This document shows, piece after piece, positions 5,412 to 11,139 of a stretch of 14,178 nt of DNA. The DNA lies in the NCBI GenBank assembly GCA_900540095.1, contig UQEO01000047.1, positions 1-14,178 on the forward strand, given 5' to 3'. Made by a program: the position numbers and the translations under genes. The number at the start of each line of letters is the position of its first letter. Positions within the stretch are counted from its first letter, which is position 1. Under the pieces are notes generated by a model. It saw only the letters and a program-made list of their open reading frames with translations, had not been told where the DNA came from and did no database searches. Source of the stretch: an uncultured Collinsella sp. (GTDB lineage Bacteria > Actinomycetota > Coriobacteriia > Coriobacteriales > Coriobacteriaceae).

Positions 5412-7631
5412 TTAGCGAAAATCCCTTACTTCTTGGATACGCCTTCTTAAAACCGGAGACTTTGCGAGATCAGACTTCTGAGCTTCTGCCAGCCATAGGC
5501 ACCATCGTTTCTTTCCGTTAATCAACTCTTGTGCGCCCAAGCTGGGAACAACATACTTAGCAGCAATGGAATCCTCGACAATTAAATCGTATTCCTCTTG
5601 AGTTTTGATTTGAAGAAAACCACCATCAACCGGAGCTGCGCCTTTCATCATTGGCGACACGTCTTCAAAGAGTGGCCTCATCCTCTTCTCGACGAAGACG
5701 TTAGGCGCATTGATCAGGTAGCCGTTTAAGTTGTCCGGATACTCGATCACCTTGTCGCCACGCCGGTACGTAAACGCGATGGGCGCAGCGACATCCCTGG
5801 AGAAACCGACGATGACAACGTGAACATGTGCCTCATCGTCAGCTGCCGAATCCCACACGAACGAGCGATGCGCAAAGCGGATTTCCCAGTTAGCATCGAA
5901 AAGGGGCCTGAATAGCGCAGGAACCGGCTGGCCCTGGCATATCGAGTTCGTCGAGACGAACGCGAAGTCAGCATGAGTGCCGGCGAGATAATCGGCAGCC
6001 TTTTTGTACCAGCAGGTCGCATAGTCGAGATAGCCGTCGTAGTCCCTGCCCCAAACGAGTTTTAGGTCGTCCACCTGACCATCGGTCCTCTGCGACTGTC
6101 CGATGAACGGCGGGTTTCCGAGTACGTAGTCGACCTCATCGGCCGTGATCACACTGTTCCAGTCGATGCGGAGCGCGTTGGCGTTGACGATGCCCTCGTA
6201 ATCGGTAAGCGGCAGTTCCTGGTAAACGCGCTGTGTCACCTTTGCCGTGTCGGCGTCCGCCTGCTTCTCTGCAATCCAGAGTGCCGTACGAGCGACACAG
6301 CAAGCGAAGTCCTCCAGCTCAATGCCATGGAAGTTCCTCAGGCTCACGAGCACGTCGCGGTCTCCCGAGTCCTCGAAGCTGAACGATGCTTGATCGCCCT
6401 GAAGCTCGAAAAGTATGCGGTTCTCCAGCTGTCTCAGGCAGAGATAACTTTCGGTGAGGAAGTTACCTGACCCGGCGGCCGGGTCGAGGATAGAGATGCT
6501 ACCGATCTTTTCATGCAGGTCCTTGAGCGCACGGGTCCTCGCACCGCCCGCGATGGGCTTGGCACGGGCATCCTCGAACTCAGCCTTGAGGCCATCGAGG
6601 AAGAGCGGGTCTATGACCTTGTGGATGTTTTCGGGGCTCGTGAAGTGCTGGCCGTTTGCGCGGCGGTGGTCGTGGGACAGCGCACCCTCGAAGATGGAGC
6701 CGAAAACCGTGGGGCTCACTCCCGACCAATCAAACTCCTGGCACCCCTCGACGATGAGCGTATGGCGGAAGTTCTCGGACAGGGGCGGAATCTCCGTCTT
6801 CTCCCGGAAGAGGCCGCCGTTCATGTAGGGCAGTTTCTTCAGCCAGGGCTCGGCGTACTTGTCGCGCTCTTCGTCCTTGGTGTCGAGCCAGACGAACAGG
6901 TCCTTGAGGCCGCGCCTGAGATCGCCTGCCGAAAAGTGGGCGACGTAGTCGCGGAAGGCGTTGGGGGCCACGAGTCCCGAGTCTTCGCAGAACATGAGGA
7001 ACATGAGGCGCGTCATGAGCACGGAGAGCGCATGGTGATTCTCGGGCGTGTCGGGATCATCGAACGCCTCGGCGACCTGGTCATGGAGCTTCGACATGAT
7101 CTTGCCGGCCTCGACGGAAACGGCGCGGGAGATCGTGGCCGGGGCCTCCGCCCCGCCCTTGAGGAACTGAATGGCCGCGAGGTTCTTGGGGAGCTCGGCG
7201 AGCGGCAACTTGAAAAGAGGCTCCCGGCATAGCGAGTCCCGCTCGCGGTCGAAGACCCAAAACTCGGCAAAATTGCAAGCGATGATGTAGCGCGGCTGTT
7301 GGGAGAGGGGCATGCCCTGAGCGTAGGCGTTGCCCTGCTTCGCGGGCGTCACCTTGCGGCCCTGGCGCGTCTCCTCCTTAGCGAGGTCGATCCCAAGCGA
7401 CTTCTGCTCGACGAGGGTTTTTGCCGACGGGATGAAGACGTCGATGTACCCTTCATGCGTGCTCGCATCGGTGGAGACGGGCTTTTCGAACTCTAGCCGT
7501 GACACTGCGTCCTCGACGCCGAGGACATTCTGGTAGAAGTCGATCCAGAACCGCTGGGTATCCTGGTTCTCATTTCCTTTGTTCGCCCACCTGCTTGCAA
7601 AAGCTTCTGCATCGGCTTTCTTTCCCGGCAT
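5412..7631 (-). CDS. MmeI-like type II restriction-modification fusion, truncated by in-frame TAA
   Basis: The 739-residue product carries most of an MmeI-family protein, in which DNA cleavage and N6-adenine methylation reside in one chain. The N-terminal nuclease motif is IDVFIPSAKTLVEQK (D64, E75, K77). A helical spacer with ALSVLMTRLMFLMFCEDSGL follows (201-220). The methyltransferase core has the SAM-binding ILDPAAGSGNFL (381-392) and catalytic VLGNPPFIG (503-511). The target-recognition region follows (about 590-739). It ends at TAA 5412-5414, while the same frame continues with conserved sequence, so it is a nonsense-interrupted gene; both activities probably suffer because the recognition and C-terminal regions are cut. 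The start is ATG 7631 with GAGGG 5 nt upstream; GTG 7643 is an alternative. GC falls near the end of this part, hinting at exchange of the recognition domain. Confidence 0.85.
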   Translation of the reverse strand: MPGKKADAEAFASRWANKGNENQDTQRFWIDFYQNVLGVEDAVSRLEFEKPVSTDASTHEGYIDVFIPSAKTLVEQKSLGIDLAKEETRQGRKVTPAKQGNAYAQGMPLSQQPRYIIACNFAEFWVFDRERDSLCREPLFKLPLAELPKNLAAIQFLKGGAEAPATISRAVSVEAGKIMSKLHDQVAEAFDDPDTPENHHALSVLMTRLMFLMFCEDSGLVAPNAFRDYVAHFSAGDLRRGLKDLFVWLDTKDEERDKYAEPWLKKLPYMNGGLFREKTEIPPLSENFRHTLIVEGCQEFDWSGVSPTVFGSIFEGALSHDHRRANGQHFTSPENIHKVIDPLFLDGLKAEFEDARAKPIAGGARTRALKDLHEKIGSISILDPAAGSGNFLTESYLCLRQLENRILFELQGDQASFSFEDSGDRDVLVSLRNFHGIELEDFACCVARTALWIAEKQADADTAKVTQRVYQELPLTDYEGIVNANALRIDWNSVITADEVDYVLGNPPFIGQSQRTDGQVDDLKLVWGRDYDGYLDYATCWYKKAADYLAGTHADFAFVSTNSICQGQPVPALFRPLFDANWEIRFAHRSFVWDSAADDEAHVHVVIVGFSRDVAAPIAFTYRRGDKVIEYPDNLNGYLINAPNVFVEKRMRPLFEDVSPMMKGAAPVDGGFLQIKTQEEYDLIVEDSIAAKYVVPSLGAQELINGKKRWCLWLAEAQKSDLAKSPVLRRRIQEVRDFR

Positions 7632-7788
7632 ACGGACCCTCACTTGATAGCCTTTTCCACTGAGAAAGATTCTACGGGTTCTTCACTTCTTTTTAGCTGG
7701 TTTTAGTTTTATTGGTATCCCTTTTGTCCTGGCGGTCGTTGCAATCTGCTCATATTCCGCTCAGGAGTCCTCGCTGCATTGTCAAGAT

Positions 7789-7826
7789 AAAAGAAAACAG
7801 CCCAGAGAAACAATGCCTCTGAGCTG
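7789..7826 (-). terminator. Rho-independent terminator of tRNA-fMet
   Basis: On the minus strand, 11 nt after the CCA end of the tRNA, CAGCTCAGAG pairs with CTCTGGGCTG (7817-7826 with 7798-7807; nine Watson-Crick pairs and one G-U) around a 9-nt loop, followed by the T-rich TTTTCTTTTA (7788-7797). This is a textbook terminator. It leaves about 155 bp to the methyltransferase start. A TTGACA on the minus strand (7780-7785) overlaps the tract, but I see no -10 at the right distance. Confidence 0.85.
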
Positions 7827-7836
7827 CTAAAAGTCT

Positions 7837-7913
7837 TGGTCGCGGGGGCAGGATTTGAACCTACGACCTCCGGGTTATGAGCCCGGCGAGCTACCAGACT
7901 GCTCCACCCCGCA
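7837..7913 (-). tRNA. Initiator tRNA-fMet (anticodon CAT)
   Basis: The minus strand folds into a complete 77-nt cloverleaf: acceptor strands TGCGGGG and CCCCGCG, D arm GAGC/GCTC with GGTA in the loop, anticodon stem CCGGG/CCCGG around CTCATAA, T arm GTAGG-TTCAAAT-CCTGC, discriminator A and an encoded CCA. Initiator hallmarks are the three G-C pairs next to the anticodon loop and the lack of a Watson-Crick pair at 1-72 (here U1-G72; Escherichia coli has C1-A72). It has its own promoter and terminator. The 3' end faces the accessory region, a common arrangement for integrative elements. Confidence 0.96.
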
Positions 7914-7944
7914 ATGTCTGGGCGCCTCATGTGCGCAAGAAAGA

Positions 7945-7973
7945 ATATTACGCGGGAGTTCGGTAAACGACAA
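7945..7973 (-). promoter_or_regulatory. Promoter of tRNA-fMet
   Basis: On the minus strand TTGTCG (7968-7973) and TAATAT (7945-7950) are exactly 17 bp apart, with transcription expected near 7938, about 25 nt before the mature 5' end. Both hexamers fit a housekeeping-sigma promoter. Confidence 0.65.
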
Positions 7974-8065
7974 GGAAAATCTCGTAGAGCATAATTCCTT
8001 CATATTTAAACCCCTCGGCCCCTATCACCGTAAACGAATCGCAGCCGAGTGCCGTCGGCGACGCG

Positions 8066-8073
8066 TATACAAT
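8066..8073 (+). promoter_or_regulatory. -10 region of coaX (TATACAAT)
   Basis: TACAAT (8068-8073) preceded by TA lies 37 nt upstream of the coaX ATG. No convincing -35 is seen. The folP gene has the same ATACAAT core upstream of it, which supports the call. Confidence 0.4.
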
Positions 8074-8109
8074 GGTGCGCGTCCTTTTATGCCAACACTG
8101 GGAGTAGAC

Positions 8110-8883
8110 ATGCTGCTCGCTATCGATATGGGAAACACGCAGACGGCCATGGGCCTGTTTGACGGAGACGAGCTGGTGCAGTCGTGGCGCATGCCCACCG
8201 ACCGCTCCTATACCGCCGACGAGATCCATGTGCGCCTGATGGGTTTCTTTAAGATGTACGGCCTTTCGCTCGACGCGGTCGACGCGATCGCCTTTGCCGG
8301 CGTGGTGCCGCAGCTCTCGCGCGAATGGCACGCCGTGGCCGACCGCATTGCCGCGGACGCCATCGTCATCGGGCCGCAGACGGCCGCGGTGACCAAGCTG
8401 CGCGCGGCGCGTCCCCAAGCCGTAGGCGCCGATCGCGTCGCTAACGCCGTTGCGGCCGAAACTTTCTACGGCGCGCCGGCAATCGTGGTGGACTTTGGCA
8501 CCGCGACCAATATCGACGTCATCGATGAGGACGGTTATTACATTGGCGGAGCGATCGCGCCGGGCATTCGCATCTCCATGGACGCGCTTGCCGCCCGTGC
8601 CGCCAAGCTCGCCAGCGTGCCGCTCGAGGCGCCCGAGCACGCCATCGGCCGCGATACCGAGGAGTGCATCAAGGTCGGCGCCGTAACGGGCGCCGCCGCC
8701 ATGGCCGAGGGCCTGGTCGCGCGCATGAAGCGCGAGCTGGGCCGCGAGGATGCCACCGTTATCGCCACGGGCGGTCTCGCCAGCATCGTCGCCGATTCGA
8801 CCGATGCCTTCGACGTGGTCGACGGACAGCTCACCATCAAGGGTATCTGCGAAATCTACCGCCGCATGCAGGAGCTGGGATAG
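8110..8883 (+). CDS. coaX: Type III pantothenate kinase
   Basis: The enzyme phosphorylates pantothenate, the first step of coenzyme A synthesis, in the cytoplasm. The 257-residue protein has the usual CoaX length (about 255) and the ASKHA-fold motifs: LLAIDMGNTQTAMG at the N terminus (D6, phosphate-1), GADRVANAVAA (106-116), the phosphate-2 motif VVDFGTATNIDVID (126-139), GGAIAPGI (146-153), and the adenosine motif VIATGGLA (217-224). ATG 8110 is chosen since GGGAG (8100-8104) is 5 nt upstream and the protein then begins directly with the first strand; an ATG at 8089 lacks these features. It is divergent from tRNA-fMet, with about 196 bp between them that hold both promoters. High GC, as expected for core genome. 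Confidence 0.95.
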   Translation: MLLAIDMGNTQTAMGLFDGDELVQSWRMPTDRSYTADEIHVRLMGFFKMYGLSLDAVDAIAFAGVVPQLSREWHAVADRIAADAIVIGPQTAAVTKLRAARPQAVGADRVANAVAAETFYGAPAIVVDFGTATNIDVIDEDGYYIGGAIAPGIRISMDALAARAAKLASVPLEAPEHAIGRDTEECIKVGAVTGAAAMAEGLVARMKRELGREDATVIATGGLASIVADSTDAFDVVDGQLTIKGICEIYRRMQELG

Positions 8884-8936
8884 AGCAGGGGCTTAAGTCG
8901 AGCACGAGCGCGAGCGGCGAACTAGGCAACGCATCG

Positions 8937-8983
8937 GCCCTATTCCTCAAAATCGAAAGATTTTCAGTTTTGAGGAATAGGGC
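8937..8983. repeat. Palindrome copy 1, after the AAA/DUF4143 gene stop
   Basis: GCCCTATTCCTCAAAA (8937-8952) is exactly mirrored by TTTTGAGGAATAGGGC (8968-8983). Much of the 15-nt centre also pairs (GAAA with TTTC), so nearly all 47 nt can form one hairpin. It starts 53 bp after the coaX stop and ends 6 bp from the stop codon of the ATPase gene. It could stop transcription from either side, but it lacks a long T-tract and belongs to a repeat family with copies at 10213 and 10298. Confidence 0.85.
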
Positions 8984-8989
8984 TTTCTG

Positions 8990-10186
8990 CTAGGCCTCGT
9001 CGCACAGCCACCTCGCCAGGTCCACGATCTGCACCCCATTGCGATCCGTGGCCTCGTGATGCGTGCGGGCGAGAATCATCTTGGGGTACGCGTCGCCAAT
9101 GCTCAGCAGTGGTGAAATCTCGCGTTCAAATGTCTTATCCGAGCTGATGTCGTCGCTCACCTGAATGTAGAGCTTCTCGCTTCGCTTGATTGCTACAAAG
9201 TCTATTTCCTTTTTATAGAGCACGCCGACGTATACCTCGTATCCGCGGCGCAGCAGCTCGATTGCCACCATGTTCTCGTATACGCGTCCCCAATCCATAT
9301 CACGTGTACCAAGAAGCGCATATTTAAACGCATGGTCCGCCAGATAGTACTTCTCGCCGCTCTTAAGGTATTTTTTGCCGCGAATGTCGTACCGACGAAC
9401 TTTATAGAAGGCAAACGCATCGCACAGGTACCCCATGTACGTGCCGACCGTCTTGTTCGTAATCTTTAGCCCATCCGCATTTAATGCATCAGTAATGTTG
9501 CGTGCCGACGTAATGTTGGAAACGTTGTCCATCATGTAATCGGCAATGCGCAGCAGCGCCGATTCGTTTCTCACGTTATGCCGCTGCACGATATCTCTCA
9601 CAATGAGCGTCTTGAAGACGTTGGAGAGATATTGATAGCGCTGCTCCTGCAGTGGATAAGGGTAAGAGCCGGACATACCGCCGGTTCTCGCGTACTCATC
9701 GAAGTCGCGGTCGACCTCGCCCTCGTCGCCATAGAGACGATACTCCTCAAACGAGAATGGGAAAACCTCGATCTCGAACGTACGCCCCGTAAAGAGCGTC
9801 GACAGATCGCTCGACAGCAAAAAGGCATTCGATCCGGTGATGAAGATGTCGTACTGCTCGGATGCGTGAAGGCTGTTGATCGCACGTTCAAAGCCGTCGC
9901 ACATCTGAACCTCATCGATAAGCAGGAAGTTTTGCTTGCCGGGCACTCGATGCTCTTTTACATAGGCGAGCAGGGCATGATATTCGAGCAGGCCCTCGAA
10001 CTCATCGAGGTTGTAGTTGATATGGATGACATTCGAATTGGACAGATTTGCCTCCACGTAATCGCGGAGGGCCTCGAGCAATTTTGATTTACCGCTACGC
10101 CGAATGCCCGTGATGACCTTGATGTCCGGCACGCCAATAAGGCTCGTCAACGTGTCCATATATGACGTTCTATTGATGAGTTTCAT
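8990..10186 (-). CDS. AAA ATPase with C-terminal DUF4143 domain (398 aa)
   Basis: The protein has an AAA_14-type ATPase domain (about residues 20-160) with Walker A GIRRSGKS (27-34), Walker B NFLLIDEVQ (86-94) and the sensor-like FITGSNAFLLS (115-125). A middle winged-helix-like part follows, with MMDNVSNITSARNI and KTVGTYMGYLCDAFAFYKV, then a DUF4143 C terminus with VYENMVAIELLRRGYEVYVG and KKEIDFVA...YIQV. DUF4143 resembles PD-(D/E)xK nucleases; here E and EID are present, but the place of the usual Lys reads QV, so cleavage is doubtful. This large family, often in many copies in gut bacteria, has no settled function. The start is supported by AGGAGG (10192-10197), 5 nt upstream. GC is patchy and lower than in coaX and folP. 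Palindromes bracket the gene. Confidence 0.88.
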   Translation of the reverse strand: MKLINRTSYMDTLTSLIGVPDIKVITGIRRSGKSKLLEALRDYVEANLSNSNVIHINYNLDEFEGLLEYHALLAYVKEHRVPGKQNFLLIDEVQMCDGFERAINSLHASEQYDIFITGSNAFLLSSDLSTLFTGRTFEIEVFPFSFEEYRLYGDEGEVDRDFDEYARTGGMSGSYPYPLQEQRYQYLSNVFKTLIVRDIVQRHNVRNESALLRIADYMMDNVSNITSARNITDALNADGLKITNKTVGTYMGYLCDAFAFYKVRRYDIRGKKYLKSGEKYYLADHAFKYALLGTRDMDWGRVYENMVAIELLRRGYEVYVGVLYKKEIDFVAIKRSEKLYIQVSDDISSDKTFEREISPLLSIGDAYPKMILARTHHEATDRNGVQIVDLARWLCDEA

Positions 10187-10203
10187 TGGGGCCTCCTCGC
10201 GGC

Positions 10204-10232
10204 ATTTTATCGCTATTCCTCAAAACTGAAAA
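10204..10232 (-). promoter_or_regulatory. Candidate promoter of the AAA/DUF4143 gene, inside palindrome 2
   Basis: On the minus strand TTTTCA (10227-10232) and TAAAAT (10204-10209) are 17 bp apart. The -35 and nearly all of the spacer lie within the 41-bp palindrome, so whatever binds or melts it would control this gene. The -35 match is only moderate (4/6). Confidence 0.4.
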
Positions 10233-10253
10233 ATTTTCAGTTTTGAGGAATAG
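10213..10253. repeat. Palindrome copy 2, perfect 41-bp palindrome
   Basis: 20-bp arms (10213-10232 and 10234-10253) are exact reverse complements around one central base. The left arm reads CTATTCCTCAAAACTGAAAA. It lies 27 bp upstream of the ATG of the AAA/DUF4143 gene and shares sequence with copies 1 and 3. Confidence 0.92.
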
Positions 10254-10297
10254 GCTCTGTAGCGAATATACCTCGCGAAAGGCCGAGCTGCCTTAAT

Positions 10298-10340
10298 CCT
10301 ATTCCTCAAAAACGAAAATTTTTCAGTTTTGAGGAACAGG
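10298..10340. repeat. Palindrome copy 3, imperfect 43-bp palindrome
   Basis: CCTATTCCTCAAAA (10298-10311) faces TTTTGAGGAACAGG (10327-10340) with one mismatch (A10301/C10337). Two more mismatches lie nearer the centre, where the left arm reads ACGAAAA as in copy 1-like variants. Right arms are nearly identical in all three copies on the plus strand; left-arm centres differ. Confidence 0.88.
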
Positions 10341-10372
10341 GCGCTGGCAACCCATTCCCCAGATAGGCGAAA

Positions 10373-10401
10373 CCCTCCCCGGCACTGCCGAGGAGGGCTT
10401 T
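10373..10401. terminator. Hairpin terminator after the folP operon
   Basis: CCCTCC (10373-10378) pairs with GGAGGG (10392-10397), and CGGC with GCCG inside, leaving a 3-nt loop. On the minus strand it is followed only by TTT; on the plus strand by CTTTGTTG. It lies 37 bp after the end of the biotin-ligase-like gene, the last gene of the minus-strand operon, which is the likely user. Confidence 0.5.
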
Positions 10402-10437
10402 GTTGTCATCGTTATCTTTGAGCGCGGGCGCCTCGCG

Positions 10438-11139
10438 TTACAGCCCGCGAATCCGTACGGCCTCGGGCGGAAACTCCTGCTCGCCGGCGTCGGTCTTGAT
10501 AGTCGCGCGACCCCAGATGTCCAGGCCCGCAAACACACCGACCGCAAGCGGCAACCCGTTGGGCGACACCGCCGCAACTTGGCGGCCCAGCAGCGGCACC
10601 ATGTCGAAGTACTCGCCCAGCACGGGAGCCAGCGGCCCTGCGGCGCCCTGCGGCGTGTTGGCAACAACCGCCCAGGCGTCCACGCGGGCCAGCATGGCGG
10701 CGGCCAGCGTCTCGACCAGCGCTTCGTCAGCCACGTCCACACCAAGCTCGCCCAGCGCCGAACGCTCAATATCCACCGTCACGGCACCGAACATGCCCGC
10801 AGCACCGGCACCACCGTTGACGGCGACGCGCGCGAACGACGTCTCAAACGCGGGCGCGCCGCACACAATGTCGCTCGGCCACTGGATACCCACCTTACCG
10901 GCAAGGCCCAACCCCGGCGTCGAAGCCGTGCCCACGAGCGCGTCCATCATGCCCATCGCAGCCACAAACGGCAGGCCGTGGAAGGCATGCATGTTCACAT
11001 CCGGACGCACGACCAGCGAAAACGTCAGCGAGGCATCGCCCGCGCTCCATGCGCACCAGCCCGCGGACGCACCCTCGCGGCCCGCGTTGCGCGCGGCGTC
11101 AAGCTCGGTACCGGCGACAACAGCATTCATCTCGATCAT
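10438..11139 (-). CDS. Divergent biotin-protein ligase-like protein
   Basis: This 233-residue protein resembles the catalytic and C-terminal domains of BirA but has lost key residues. Matching blocks are ASLTFSLVVRPD (36-47), where BirA has the strand after its biotin loop; KVGIQWPSDIVCG (82-94), corresponding to the KWPNDV segment; and a C-terminal SH3-like end (LLGRQVAAVSPNG, then GLDIWGRATIKTDAGEQEF). The biotinyl-AMP loop GRGRxGR is replaced by AGREGASAGWCAW, and the GIGINV strand is not recognisable. Either a strongly diverged ligase or a non-catalytic relative is possible. No N-terminal HTH is present. Its ATG follows the folP-folK stop directly (TAG-ATG), so it is cotranscribed and probably coupled. 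ATG 11130 is an alternative start. Confidence 0.65.
   Translation of the reverse strand: MIEMNAVVAGTELDAARNAGREGASAGWCAWSAGDASLTFSLVVRPDVNMHAFHGLPFVAAMGMMDALVGTASTPGLGLAGKVGIQWPSDIVCGAPAFETSFARVAVNGGAGAAGMFGAVTVDIERSALGELGVDVADEALVETLAAAMLARVDAWAVVANTPQGAAGPLAPVLGEYFDMVPLLGRQVAAVSPNGLPLAVGVFAGLDIWGRATIKTDAGEQEFPPEAVRIRGL

Noticed and set aside
5012..5414. Frameshift in the MmeI-like gene
   Set aside because: The frame of the C-terminal part is the same as that of the main part (5412 and 4845 differ by a multiple of three); the break is a nonsense codon.
7631..7836. att repeat or integrase near the tRNA
   Set aside because: I found no second copy of the tRNA 3' end and no recombinase gene within the window.
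8937..8983. Plain rho-independent terminator shared by coaX and the ATPase gene
   Set aside because: The hairpin is strong but no proper T-tract follows on either strand, and the sequence recurs twice near 10.2-10.3 kb. A termination role is possible but does not explain the repeat family.
8937..10340. CRISPR array
   Set aside because: Only three repeats, spaced 1.2 kb and 45 bp, self-palindromic over their full length, with a gene between; not an array.
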